Assembly (NCBI GenBank): GCA_031277805.1 | Contig: JAITLR010000009.1 | Span: 372,001 to 436,000 of the forward strand | DNA: 64,000 nt | Reading direction: 5' to 3' | DNA from: Comamonas sp. | GTDB lineage: Bacteria > Pseudomonadota > Gammaproteobacteria > Burkholderiales > Burkholderiaceae_C | Part shown: positions 36,283-44,962 of the stretch, piece after piece | Layout: every line of letters starts with the position of its first letter | Position numbering within the stretch: position 1 is the stretch's first letter | Notes under the pieces: generated by a model | Databases searched by the model: none | What the model was told of the DNA's origin: nothing | The model's input: the letters and a program-made list of their open reading frames with translations, nothing else | Program-made: the position numbers and the translations under genes

Positions 36283-37031
36283 TGCGATTTCTCAACGGCT
36301 CGCCCTGCTTCATCCCATGAGGCCGAAGCGCGCAGCAATCGCTCCAGGTCACGTTTGGCCTTGCCAGCTGACGCCTTGTCCAGATTGGCGGGAAAGCGCA
36401 GCATCCAGTGCCCCTGCGGGTCCACCACATACAGGTGCTCATCGAGCGCATGTCCTGCCTCAGGCTTGAGCCAATCGCCGATGGCCTTGGCTGGCAGACG
36501 CAGTGCCGTCGCCTGCTGCAGTGCGGGCTGCATCCGGTCGGGCACGGGCTGCTGATCGTTGATCAGCCAGACCCAGTCCAGCCGGTCTTTCTCACGCCCC
36601 AGGGTTTCACGCAGCTGCCGCTGCAGATAGAGATTGTCCTGGCAGCGCTGCTCGCATGCCGCATTGCTGGTACTGACCAGCAACCACTGACCCTTGAGGC
36701 TTTGCAGGTCTACGCTTCGGCCATCCAATGTCTGTGCCTGGAGAGCGGGCAGCATGGGCTGGTCGGCAATCAGCTCACCAAAGCTGCGCTGCTGTGTGGG
36801 CCGCAGCACGTAGTAGGTGAAGTACGAGGCCACCACTGGCGCCACGCAGACCAGCAGCACGGCCAGCATCTTCCAGCGGCCGCTGCGCGTGCGCTCCTGC
36901 CGCACATCACTGAGGACGGGGTCCGGCAGGCTGTGCACGGCAAAGCTCAGCGGCTCATCGTCATGGCTGGACTCGGGCTTGTGCAGAGCGGCGGGGGAGA
37001 TAGAAGCGTCGGACGAGTTGAAACCAGACAT
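36279..37031 (-). CDS. Membrane-anchored thioredoxin-fold protein of the cox cluster
   Basis: A protein of about 250 residues with one membrane helix (MLAVLLVCVAPVVASYFTYY) and a periplasmic thioredoxin-like domain. In place of a CxxC it has AACEQRCQDN, that is CxxxC, which resembles the SCO-type spacing. It is the conserved unnamed gene between SURF1 and ctaB in betaproteobacterial cox clusters, so an oxidase assembly or copper role is likely. The start is uncertain: the ATG at 37031 overlaps the SURF1 gene by 71 bases and has a weak ribosome binding site; a GTG at 36938 is an alternative. Confidence 0.75.
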   Translation of the reverse strand: MSGFNSSDASISPAALHKPESSHDDEPLSFAVHSLPDPVLSDVRQERTRSGRWKMLAVLLVCVAPVVASYFTYYVLRPTQQRSFGELIADQPMLPALQAQTLDGRSVDLQSLKGQWLLVSTSNAACEQRCQDNLYLQRQLRETLGREKDRLDWVWLINDQQPVPDRMQPALQQATALRLPAKAIGDWLKPEAGHALDEHLYVVDPQGHWMLRFPANLDKASAGKAKRDLERLLRASASWDEAGRAVEKSQ

Positions 37032-37809
37032 AGAGCAGCACCACCAGAACACTGAGTCCGAACCACTGAAAGGCATAGCCATAGTGCTTTTGCACACCGG
37101 CATTGATCTGCGGCCAGTCGCGCTGCAAACCTTCGCTGGCTGCGACTGCACCGGTCTGAACCAGACTCAGTCCCAGCAGCGGCAAACCGCTTTGCTGCGC
37201 CCACTGGGCAATGTCTGCATTCTGTCGGATGCGCGACTTTTGCCCATCAGGGTCTGCCCCCTCTGCGGCCGCTGAAGGCTTGGCTTCCAACTCCATCAGT
37301 CTGGACGGTGGAGCCTCCAGACGCCCCTCGATGGTCACCACACCGGCACTGGTCTGCACAGGCGGCAGCACAGTGCGATCTATGAAGTTGCGCGGTGCCC
37401 AGCCACGCTGAACGATGATGACCACGCGTTCGTGCGGCGGCATCAGCCGCAGCGGTGTGAGTACATAGAACCCTACCTTGCCCTGCATCTGACGGTTATC
37501 CAGGAACAGGGTCTGGTCGTCCAGCCATTGCCCTTGCAGCTGTACCGGGCGGTGCAGCCAATCCTTCTGCTGCGCGGCGCTGATGCTTTCGGTAATCGGC
37601 GGCACCTGGGCAGACAGTTCGGCGTTGTGCCAGGGAGCCAGTGCCTGCTGGCGCGCCATGGCATCAAAAATCTCCTGCTTTTGCGCGGCGCGGCCCAGTT
37701 GCCAGAACCCCAGCGACGCCGTGATGGCCGCACAGGCAAGTGCAGCCACAGTGATCAGTACAAACCGCCAGAGTTCTGGAATTCGGGAAAAGCGCACCAG
37801 ATAATCCAT
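36961..37809 (-). CDS. SURF1 family cytochrome oxidase assembly protein
   Basis: A 282-residue inner-membrane protein with two terminal transmembrane helices (about residues 14-36 and 248-268) around a periplasmic domain. Family motifs: LGFWQLGRAAQK, the GFYVLTPLRL strand and QRGWAPRNF. SURF1 assists haem a insertion into subunit I. Its start codon lies two bases from the start of a divergent DUF2909 gene, so promoter or ribosome binding signals overlap coding sequence. It follows coxC in the cluster. Confidence 0.94.
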   Translation of the reverse strand: MDYLVRFSRIPELWRFVLITVAALACAAITASLGFWQLGRAAQKQEIFDAMARQQALAPWHNAELSAQVPPITESISAAQQKDWLHRPVQLQGQWLDDQTLFLDNRQMQGKVGFYVLTPLRLMPPHERVVIIVQRGWAPRNFIDRTVLPPVQTSAGVVTIEGRLEAPPSRLMELEAKPSAAAEGADPDGQKSRIRQNADIAQWAQQSGLPLLGLSLVQTGAVAASEGLQRDWPQINAGVQKHYGYAFQWFGLSVLVVLLYVWFQLVRRFYLPRRSAQARVQP

Positions 37810-37811
37810 CC

Positions 37812-38042
37812 ATGAAATTCGTGATCATTCTCGCCTTTCTGGCGATTCTTGCGAGCCTGGGAAGTGCCCTGTTCTTCATGATGCGCAAACATGATGGTAC
37901 GGATGACGACGGCCAGCGCAGCAAGAAAATGTTTCGAGCCCTGGCGCTGCGCGTGGCGCTGTCCGTGGCACTTTTCATCGGCATTCTGGTTGCGGCCAAG
38001 ATGGGCTATATCCATCCCACGGGCTGGCAGCCGGGCCAGTAG
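37812..38042 (+). CDS. DUF2909 twin transmembrane protein
   Basis: A 76-residue protein with two transmembrane helices separated by a short charged loop (RKHDGTDDDGQRSKKMFR), the DUF2909 pattern. It is the only plus-strand gene within the cox cluster and is a conserved neighbour of SURF1 in Burkholderiales. Its function is unknown. The start codon is separated by only two bases from the divergent SURF1 start; no clear ribosome binding site is visible. Confidence 0.88.
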   Translation: MKFVIILAFLAILASLGSALFFMMRKHDGTDDDGQRSKKMFRALALRVALSVALFIGILVAAKMGYIHPTGWQPGQ

Positions 38043-38087
38043 GCACAGTTGGCTACATCACCCATCACCATATCGCTCTCAAAAGCA

Positions 38088-38165
38088 AAGCGCCTTGCGC
38101 TTGTCCACTCATGACTTCAGCATCAAACAACGCTGAAGTCCTTGAATGACAAGCGCAAGGCGCTT
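38088..38165. repeat. Nested double palindrome between DUF2909 and coxC
   Basis: An outer perfect inverted repeat with 18-base arms (38088-38105 and 38148-38165, AAGCGCCTTGCGCTTGTC and complement) encloses an inner perfect 9-base palindrome (38113-38121 and 38132-38140, GACTTCAGC and complement). The outer arms resemble the AGCTG-family repeat. It separates convergent genes and could act as a bidirectional terminator or cruciform. Confidence 0.85.
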
Positions 38166-38181
38166 TTGATTTGATAGTTAC

Positions 38182-39063
38182 TTACATCCAGTACACCAGG
38201 ATGTAGAGGAAGACCCAGACCACGTCCACAAAGTGCCAGTACCAGGCAGCGCCTTCAAAGCCGAAGTGGCTCTTGTCGGTGAAGTCGCCCTTCATCAGGC
38301 GGATGGTGATGAAGAACAGCATCAACATGCCCACCAGCACGTGAAAGCCGTGAAAGCCCGTGAGCATATAGAAGGTGGAGCCGAACACGCCGGAGTTCAG
38401 CTTGAGGTTGTAATCGGTATAGAGGTGGTGGTACTCATAGCCCTGCACACACAGGAATGTGACGCCCAGGATCACCGTCATCCACATGAAGCTGATGCAG
38501 CGAGCACGGTTGTTGACCTGCAGCGCATGATGGGCAATCGTCAGCGTGACACCCGAAGTCAGCAGCAAGGCCGTGTTGATGGTGGGCAGCCAGAACGGCC
38601 CCACCGTCTTGAACGGCTCGACGATGTCTGCGGGCGATGCCGTGGCGCCAGCCGCCACGCTGGGCCATACGGCCTGGAAATTGGGCCAGAGCAGCTCGTT
38701 GGACAGGCTGCCCAGCGCCGGCACGGAATGCACGCGTGCCCACCACAGCGCGGTGAAGAAGGCGCCGAAGAACATCACCTCCGAGAAAATGAACCAGCTC
38801 ATGCTCCAGCGATAGGACAGGTCGATCCTGCGGCTGTTGAGCCCGGCCTGGCTCTCACGTGCCGCATCGCGGAACCAGACAAACAGTATCGACAGCCACC
38901 AGATCAAACCGAAGAACAGGGAATACATGCCCCATTCATGGCCGTTGATCCAGGTCCCTGCACCCAGGATCATGAAAAACAGACCGATGGCAGCCATGAC
39001 GGGATGGCTGGATTCGGCCGGCACATAGTAGTAAGGGATTGCGCCCTGAGGGGTTGCACTCAT
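38182..39063 (-). CDS. coxC: Cytochrome c oxidase subunit III
   Basis: A 293-residue polytopic subunit of the aa3-type oxidase with seven hydrophobic helices. Family signatures include the segment WSMSWFIFSEVMFFGAFFTA with its conserved Glu, and the C-terminal GFHGFHVLVGM and WYWHFVDVVWVFLY. AGGAG lies seven bases before the ATG at 39063; a GTG one codon upstream is less likely. It follows the DUF2970 gene and precedes SURF1. Confidence 0.97.
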   Translation of the reverse strand: MSATPQGAIPYYYVPAESSHPVMAAIGLFFMILGAGTWINGHEWGMYSLFFGLIWWLSILFVWFRDAARESQAGLNSRRIDLSYRWSMSWFIFSEVMFFGAFFTALWWARVHSVPALGSLSNELLWPNFQAVWPSVAAGATASPADIVEPFKTVGPFWLPTINTALLLTSGVTLTIAHHALQVNNRARCISFMWMTVILGVTFLCVQGYEYHHLYTDYNLKLNSGVFGSTFYMLTGFHGFHVLVGMLMLFFITIRLMKGDFTDKSHFGFEGAAWYWHFVDVVWVFLYILVYWM

Positions 39064-39140
39064 CACTCGGCTCCTGACACTGTTGATCGTTGTTCTAACC
39101 GACGCTCCACATCACCTGCACTTCGTTGTATCGGGCTAGG

Positions 39141-39338
39141 CTAAACCACAAGATTGACGACCCATATCAACGCTAATACCAAGATCACAATCGCCACCAA
39201 CCCCACGGCAATCACATGCAGTGGCGTGATGCTGGCGAAATCCTTTTCATATTCCTTGCCCTTGCGCACGCCCAACATGGCCCAGCACACGGCCACGATG
39301 GTGCGCCACATCGCCGGTTTCTTCTCGGTTTGCGTCAT
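39141..39338 (-). CDS. DUF2970 small membrane protein
   Basis: A 65-residue protein with a cytosolic N-terminus (WRTIVAVCWAMLGVRKGKEYEKDF) and one C-terminal transmembrane helix, which is the DUF2970 pattern. It overlaps the ctaG stop by four bases (ATGA) and lies before coxC, the standard position in betaproteobacterial cox clusters. Probably a small oxidase assembly or accessory factor. Confidence 0.9.
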   Translation of the reverse strand: MTQTEKKPAMWRTIVAVCWAMLGVRKGKEYEKDFASITPLHVIAVGLVAIVILVLALIWVVNLVV

Positions 39339-39949
39339 GACGCCCCCCCCTCTGCCGAGGCAGGTGCTGCGGCTGTCGCAGGGACGGCCTGGGCCTTTCC
39401 ACCCACCTCGAAAAAGGTATAGGACAGCGTGATGGTCTTGACGTCCTTGGAGATGCGCGGATCGATATAGAAGACGACGGGCCACTCCCGTTTTTCACCG
39501 GGCTCCAGCGTGTACTGAGAGAAGCAGAAGCACTCGAGCTTGTTGAAGAATGCCGTGGCCTGACGCGGTGCATAGCTGGGAATGGCCTGGGCAGCCATGC
39601 GGCGGTTCTGTACGTTCTGGAACTCGTACATCACCGTCGCCATTTCCCCCGGATGTACCTGCATGGAACGCACGGCAGGCTTGAAATCCCAGAGGCTGCG
39701 CACATTGGAGTCGAACTCCACCGTGATGGTGCGGCTGGTATCAACCTGGGAGTTGGCAGGCAGCTTGGCATTCTTGCCTGCCGTACCACCTCCAGGCACC
39801 TGACGCTCGGACAGGGATAGGATGTTGATGCCCGTGGCCTCGCAGATCTGCTGGTACAGCGGCACCAGCAGGTAGCCGAAGGCAAACATGCCCAGCGCCA
39901 CGGCTGTGAGCTTGCCCACCGTCTTTGCATTTTCCCTGGCGATAGTCAC
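39335..39949 (-). CDS. ctaG: Cytochrome c oxidase assembly protein CtaG/Cox11
   Basis: A 204-residue copper chaperone for the CuB site of subunit I. One N-terminal membrane helix (VALGMFAFGYLLVPLYQQIC) is followed by an immunoglobulin-like periplasmic domain with the copper motif ECFCFSQ. I chose the GTG at 39949 because AGGAGGG is just upstream; an ATG at 39973 would add eight residues (MQEQTGGH) with no ribosome binding site. It follows the 36-residue assembly peptide and overlaps DUF2970. Confidence 0.93.
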   Translation of the reverse strand: MTIARENAKTVGKLTAVALGMFAFGYLLVPLYQQICEATGINILSLSERQVPGGGTAGKNAKLPANSQVDTSRTITVEFDSNVRSLWDFKPAVRSMQVHPGEMATVMYEFQNVQNRRMAAQAIPSYAPRQATAFFNKLECFCFSQYTLEPGEKREWPVVFYIDPRISKDVKTITLSYTFFEVGGKAQAVPATAAAPASAEGGAS

Positions 39950-39984
39950 GTGCCCTCCTGTCTGCTCCTGCATGGTCTGCTGCG

Positions 39985-40095
39985 TCAGTGCAGCCAGGCC
40001 ATCTTCACCACGAATCCGATCAGAAACACCAGTGCGGTCGAGGCCAGAATCAGGCCCAGTCGCACATTGGCCTTGCGCTGCTCTTGTGTTGTCAT
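39985..40095 (-). CDS. Cytochrome oxidase small assembly protein (36 residues)
   Basis: A very short gene lying between coxA and ctaG. It encodes a 36-residue peptide beginning MTTQEQRKANVRLGL and ending VVKMAWLH, with one transmembrane helix (about residues 12-31). AGGAG stands six bases before the ATG. Length, position and the basic N-terminus with a single helix match the small oxidase assembly proteins found at this place in other Burkholderiales. It is easily missed because of its size. Confidence 0.88.
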   Translation of the reverse strand: MTTQEQRKANVRLGLILASTALVFLIGFVVKMAWLH

Positions 40096-40108
40096 ATCAG
40101 GCTCCTGC

Positions 40109-41755
40109 TCAGCCGATCACACGGGTTGCGGTTTCATCGAGCTTGGGAGGGTTCTCGAAGGTGTGGAATGGTGCGGGCGATGGAACTTCCCACTCCAGCC
40201 CTTCGGCCGCTTCCCATGGCTTTTGCGGAGCTTTTTCGCCACGTCCACGCATGGCAGGCCAGACCACAAAAAGGAAGAAATACACCTGCATCAGGCCGAA
40301 GCCGAAACCACCAATCGAGGCCACCATGTTGAAGTCGGCAAACTGCATGGGATAGTCGGCATAGCGGCGTGGCATGCCGGCCAATCCCAGGAAGTGCATG
40401 GGGAAGAACGTGACGTTGAATGTGATCAGCGAGCCCCAGAAGTGGATCTTGCCGCGGGTCTCCGAATACATCACGCCCATCCACTTGGGCGACCAGTAGT
40501 AGTAGCCGGCAAACATGGAGAACAGCGAACCGGCCACCAGCACGTAGTGGAAGTGGGCCACCACGTAATAGGTGTCCTGCAGCTGGATGTCGATGGGCGC
40601 CATCGACAGGATCAGACCCGTGAAACCGCCCATGGTGAACACAAAGATGAAGCCCACGGCAAACAACATCGGGGTCTCGAAGGTCATGGAGCCGCGCCAC
40701 ATGGTGGCCGTCCAGTTGAACACCTTCACGGCCGTGGGCACGGAGATCAGCATGGTCGCGTACATGAAGAACAGCTGACCCGTGACCGGCATGCCGGTGG
40801 TGAACATATGGTGTGCCCACACGATGAAAGACAGGATGGCGATGGCCGCCACGGCGTAGACCATGGAGGTGTAGCCAAACAGCTTCTTGCGGCTGAAGGC
40901 AGGCACGATCTGGCTCACGATGCCGAAGGCCGGCAGGATCATGATGTAGACCTCGGGGTGGCCGAAGAACCAGAAGATGTGCTGGTACATCACCGGGTCG
41001 CCGCCGCCTGCAGGGTTGAAGAAGCTGGTGCCGAAGTGGCGGTCTGTCAGCGTCATGGTGATGGCGCCGGCCAGCACGGGCATCACGGCGATCAGCAGAT
41101 AGGCCGTGATCAGCCAGGTCCAGGCGAACATGGGCATCTTCATCAGCGTCATGCCGGGTGCGCGCATGTTCAGAATGGTCACGATGATGTTGATCGCCCC
41201 CATGATGGAGCTGGCACCCATGACGTGCAGCGCAAAGATGCTGGTATCCATGGACATACCCATCTGCAACGTCAGCGGCGCATACAGTGTCCAGCCGGCA
41301 GCAGGTGCACCGCCGGGCATGAAGAACGAGCTCACGAGCATGATGCCCGCAGGAATCAGCAGCCAGAAGCTGAAGTTGTTCATGCGCGCGAATGCCATGT
41401 CGGAGGCCCCGATCTGCAGCGGCAGCATCCAGTTCGCAAAGCCCACGAAGGCCGGCATGATGGCACCGAACACCATGATCAGACCGTGCATGGTGGTCAG
41501 CTGGTTGAACAGTTCGGGGTTGACGATCTGCAGCCCGGGCTCGAACAGCTCGGCACGTATCAGCATGGCCAGAACTCCGCCCACCATCAGCATGGTGAAG
41601 GAGAACAGCAGATACATCGTGCCGATGTCCTTGTGGTTGGTGGCAAACAGCCAGCGGCGCCAGCCAGTCGGTGTGGCGTGATGATGGTGATCGTCGTGCC
41701 CGTGATGGTGACTTTGGTCCTCAGGCGTATGGACGGGAGGAAGTACGGCGCTCAT
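40109..41755 (-). CDS. coxA: Cytochrome c oxidase subunit I (aa3-type)
   Basis: A 548-residue catalytic subunit of terminal oxidase with twelve hydrophobic helices. Haem a/a3 and CuB ligands are visible: the haem a His in [20 protein letters not shown] with the His-Tyr pair, AHHMFTTG, and VAHFHYVL. The D- and K-channel residues NHKDIG and the surrounding stretch are normal. The N-terminus has an unusual His/Asp run ([12 protein letters not shown], residues 15-26) that could bind metal. It is 35 bases after coxB. Confidence 0.98.
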   Translation of the reverse strand: MSAVLPPVHTPEDQSHHHGHDDHHHHATPTGWRRWLFATNHKDIGTMYLLFSFTMLMVGGVLAMLIRAELFEPGLQIVNPELFNQLTTMHGLIMVFGAIMPAFVGFANWMLPLQIGASDMAFARMNNFSFWLLIPAGIMLVSSFFMPGGAPAAGWTLYAPLTLQMGMSMDTSIFALHVMGASSIMGAINIIVTILNMRAPGMTLMKMPMFAWTWLITAYLLIAVMPVLAGAITMTLTDRHFGTSFFNPAGGGDPVMYQHIFWFFGHPEVYIMILPAFGIVSQIVPAFSRKKLFGYTSMVYAVAAIAILSFIVWAHHMFTTGMPVTGQLFFMYATMLISVPTAVKVFNWTATMWRGSMTFETPMLFAVGFIFVFTMGGFTGLILSMAPIDIQLQDTYYVVAHFHYVLVAGSLFSMFAGYYYWSPKWMGVMYSETRGKIHFWGSLITFNVTFFPMHFLGLAGMPRRYADYPMQFADFNMVASIGGFGFGLMQVYFFLFVVWPAMRGRGEKAPQKPWEAAEGLEWEVPSPAPFHTFENPPKLDETATRVIG

Positions 41756-41790
41756 ATTCGTTCTCCAATCGTTCTTCTGTACCCGGGCGC

Positions 41791-43386
41791 TTACTGAGCC
41801 GCCACGATGTCAACACGGCGCGCCTGCTTGTCCGCACCATCGCTGCCTGCGGTAAGGGTCTGCGGCTTGCGCAGCTCTATGCGCTCGGACGCAATGCCAC
41901 TGTCGGTCAGCAGCTTGGCCACGGCCTTGGCGCGCTCCTTGGCCAGTTCGGCATTCTTGTCGGCGCTGCCTGTGGCATCCACAAAACCGGACAGGGCAAT
42001 CTTTCCGTCCTTGTGTGCGTTCCAGTATTCGGCGGCCTTCTTGACCTCGGCCTGGGCCGCATCATCCAGCGCACTTTTGCCGCTGTCGAAGAACACCTGG
42101 AACGGACCTGCGTCACCGGTGGCTGCCGGCGTGCTGGCCTCAGGTGCCGCCGGCGCTGCTTCCGGCACTGGTGTTGCGGCGGGGGCAGCACTACCACCGC
42201 CTTCAGGGAATTTGCCACCGCGTGCCGCGACGAATTGCGCAGGCTGCACCAGTTGTCCGGTGTGATTGCTCCAGTGGTTCTTGGCAAAAGTCACAACAGC
42301 AGCCAGATCGGTATCGCTGAGCTGCTTCCACGAAGGCATGGCGCCGTTGGCACGGCCTTCCAGCACGGCGTGCATCATCTCGGCAGGAGCACCCTGAACG
42401 ACGGCGCTGCCATCCAGTGGCTTGATGGGGCCCGCGCCCTTGCCATTGGCCTGGTGGCAAGCGGCGCAGTTGGCGGCATAGACCTTCTCTCCGCGCGCCA
42501 CCAGATCTGCCAGCACCCAGACCTTGTTCGGGTCATCGGCCTTGGCGGCCACCTTCTTCTGTTCGGCCTCGACCCAGGCGCTGTAGTCCTGGGTTGAAAG
42601 TACCTTCACATGGATCGGCATGTAGGCATGTTCCTTGCCGCACAACTCGGCGCACTGACCGTAATAGTCGCCAGTCTTTTCGGCCTTGAACCAGGTATCG
42701 CGCACAAAGCCGGGAATCGCGTCCTGCTTGATGCCGAAGGCCGGCACCATGAAGGAGTGGATCACGTCGTTGGCCGTGGTGATGACACGCACTTTCTTGT
42801 CCACTGGCACGACCAGCGGATTGTCCACCTTGAACAGATAGTCGACAGGGGCCTGACTCACATCTCCGGAGTTGGACATCTGGCGCTGCGCCGTATCGAG
42901 TGTGGAGATATAGCTGAGGCCCGCACCTTCACCCGTCAGATAGTCGTAGCCCCATTTCCACTGGTAGCCCGTGGCTTTGATGGTGAGATCGGCATTGGTT
43001 GTGTCCTTCTGCGCTACCAGAACCTTGGTGGCTGGCAAGGCGATCAGCACGACGATGATGAAGGGAATGATGGTCCACGCCACTTCCACCTTGACCGATT
43101 CATGAAAGTTCGCGGCCTGGGCACCCTTGGATTTACGGTGCATCCAGATCGAATAGAACATCACCCCGAACACACCGATGAAGATCAGCGTACAGATGAT
43201 GAGCATCATCCAGTGCAGCCCATGCTGCTCCACTGCAATGCGCGTGACAGGCGGATGCAGATTGAGCTGATTGACGGCAGGGCCTCCGGGCAGATCCTGC
43301 GCGGCATACGCCATGGAACTACCCCATGCAGCCAAGGCCAAACTCCAGGGAACCAGCTTGGTGGAAATGTTTTTCATCGCTTTCAC
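41791..43386 (-). CDS. coxB: Cytochrome c oxidase subunit II fused to cytochrome c and OmpA-like domains
   Basis: A 531-residue protein with three parts. Residues 1-280 are subunit II: signal peptide, two membrane helices (about 59-80 and 104-125) and the CuA domain with His210, Cys245, Cys249, His253 and Met256. Residues 295-375 are a cytochrome c with CAACH (307-311) and an axial Met350. After an Ala/Pro linker (395-425), residues 428-531 form an OmpA-like peptidoglycan-binding domain ([33 protein letters not shown]). COX2-cytochrome c fusions are common; the OmpA part is not. The GTG at 43386 has AGAGG upstream; an ATG at 43377 is possible. Confidence 0.95.
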   Translation of the reverse strand: MKAMKNISTKLVPWSLALAAWGSSMAYAAQDLPGGPAVNQLNLHPPVTRIAVEQHGLHWMMLIICTLIFIGVFGVMFYSIWMHRKSKGAQAANFHESVKVEVAWTIIPFIIVVLIALPATKVLVAQKDTTNADLTIKATGYQWKWGYDYLTGEGAGLSYISTLDTAQRQMSNSGDVSQAPVDYLFKVDNPLVVPVDKKVRVITTANDVIHSFMVPAFGIKQDAIPGFVRDTWFKAEKTGDYYGQCAELCGKEHAYMPIHVKVLSTQDYSAWVEAEQKKVAAKADDPNKVWVLADLVARGEKVYAANCAACHQANGKGAGPIKPLDGSAVVQGAPAEMMHAVLEGRANGAMPSWKQLSDTDLAAVVTFAKNHWSNHTGQLVQPAQFVAARGGKFPEGGGSAAPAATPVPEAAPAAPEASTPAATGDAGPFQVFFDSGKSALDDAAQAEVKKAAEYWNAHKDGKIALSGFVDATGSADKNAELAKERAKAVAKLLTDSGIASERIELRKPQTLTAGSDGADKQARRVDIVAAQ

Positions 43387-43955
43387 TCACCCCTCTAAGC
43401 CTTAGTTTGTCCACTCGCTCACACCACTCCCGCACCATCTGGCCAGAAGGCTGTGACACTCACACTACCTTGCAAACTGCATCACAGCATGCCTCAGAAT
43501 TTGATAGCAATGTCTGCGCGCATTCACTAATACAGCTGCCCAAATATCACTTGGCCGCAAGCCGGCAGACCGTGACCGCATCGAACGCAATCTGCCCCGG
43601 TTCAGCAGTAGCTGGGTGCAACCGGGCCTGGCGCCATTGCCTAGCTCGGCTGAAAAAGAAATGGAGGAGGAGGCAAGCCCAGGCAACGGCACTTTCACGC
43701 CGTGCAGAAATGCAGCGGCGCAAGCCGAAGCAGGCTTTTGGTGAAGATCAAACTTGCGAACCAGCCGCTCTTGAACCCGCTGGCCAGCTCCCTTGGCAAA
43801 GCGAAACACCCAAATCTCCCCTGACGACCCATGGCCGCCTGTCTAACGCCCATCAGGCGGAGAGAAGCCCGATGAATTGGCGGCGATCTATCGAATCAAT
43901 GAGGAAATTGTAGGGAGCTTTGTGTTGAATCAATGACAGGAAAACGACACTTGCG
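43387..43955. other. Intergenic region upstream of coxB
   Basis: A 569-base stretch between coxB and the methyltransferase gene, both on the minus strand. It should carry the cox operon promoter. I see no convincing gene: an open plus-strand frame (43326-43913) overlaps coxB, has no family features and no ribosome binding site. No strong terminator or RNA gene was recognised. Confidence 0.4.
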
Positions 43956-44864
43956 CTATCGCAAACCCGTGTTGCGCGGCTGCTTGAGCATGGCCTTCAT
44001 GTCCTGCAACGAGACAGAGCTGCTCGATTCCAGACGTACCTTGGGCTGCGGCTTGTAGGCGTGGCCATAGACAATTTCAAAGGTCAGAGACAATTGACCA
44101 TCAGGCTGCTTGTCAGACCATTTTTCTGCCATTTTCTGCAACAACTGCGCCTTCCAGGCTCGGCCACGCAAGCCAGCAAAACGTCCGGGATGCAGATTGC
44201 GCCCCAGCTCGCGCAACTCCTGCAACAAGCGCTCGGGCGTGGCAAATGTCAGCGTGATGCGCTCCATGTCCATCACGGGTTCGGCAAAGCCGGAATGCAC
44301 CAGCATGTCGCCCCAGTCATGCATGTCCGTGAAAGCATGACCTGCCGGCCCCCAGCCCAGATCCGCATAGAGGCGATGCAGCTGCATCACAGTGTCCGGC
44401 CCCAGGGCGGAGAACATTACATAGCCATCGGTCTTCAGCGTCTTATGCCAGCGCTCGATCAGCGTCTGTGGGTCGGCTGCCGTATGCAGCAGCATATTGG
44501 CCCACAGCATGTCCATGCTGCCCTCGGCGGGCTCCGCCACATGTACGCCAGCCCCTTTCCAGCGCGACAGCTGCCACCAGCGGCTGCCCAGTTTTTCGTC
44601 AGCCACCACCTGACGCCGTGCCACCGGCTCATAGATGGTGCACTCGGCCTGCGGGTAGCGCTCACGCAGCAGGTTATGCACCTGCAGGCCGCCACGTACG
44701 GGCTCCCAGTGACACCAGCTTTGAGGCGGTTTGACGATCCAGTCCAGGCGCTGCTGCATGCGACTGGCCACCTCCTCATGCAACCACGGCGCCTCTGCCT
44801 CGGCGGCCTGGTGCCAGTGATGGGCGGCAATGGGATCAATCGTGGGTGGCAGAGCGTGAGGCAT
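43956..44864 (-). CDS. BioC-like SAM-dependent methyltransferase
   Basis: A 302-residue class I methyltransferase. The C-terminal two-thirds resemble BioC: DMLWANMLLHTAADPQ, LKTDGYVMFSALGPDTVMQL and the aromatic-rich DMHDWGDMLVHSGF. The glycine-rich SAM loop expected near residue 60 is poorly conserved (HWEPVRGGLQVHNLL), which makes activity uncertain. BioC methylates malonyl-ACP in biotin synthesis; no bio genes are nearby. Start chosen at the ATG 44864; no good ribosome binding site. It is divergent from comF. Confidence 0.78.
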   Translation of the reverse strand: MPHALPPTIDPIAAHHWHQAAEAEAPWLHEEVASRMQQRLDWIVKPPQSWCHWEPVRGGLQVHNLLRERYPQAECTIYEPVARRQVVADEKLGSRWWQLSRWKGAGVHVAEPAEGSMDMLWANMLLHTAADPQTLIERWHKTLKTDGYVMFSALGPDTVMQLHRLYADLGWGPAGHAFTDMHDWGDMLVHSGFAEPVMDMERITLTFATPERLLQELRELGRNLHPGRFAGLRGRAWKAQLLQKMAEKWSDKQPDGQLSLTFEIVYGHAYKPQPKVRLESSSSVSLQDMKAMLKQPRNTGLR

Positions 44865-44962
44865 GACAACAGAACGGGCAAAGCGCGGTGCAGTCACAGC
44901 CAACCAAGGCTGATGCGCGCCGCGCCGAAACGGGAACAATGCGGCGCGAGTATATTGACACT

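Noticed and set aside
39950..41797. 615-residue open frame on the plus strand
   Set aside because: Antisense to coxA; the His/Glu/Arg-rich product is a mirror of the hydrophobic coxA codons in high-GC DNA.
43326..43913. 195-residue plus-strand frame in the gap upstream of coxB
   Set aside because: Overlaps the coxB N-terminus, has no ribosome binding site, and its product has no domain-like pattern.
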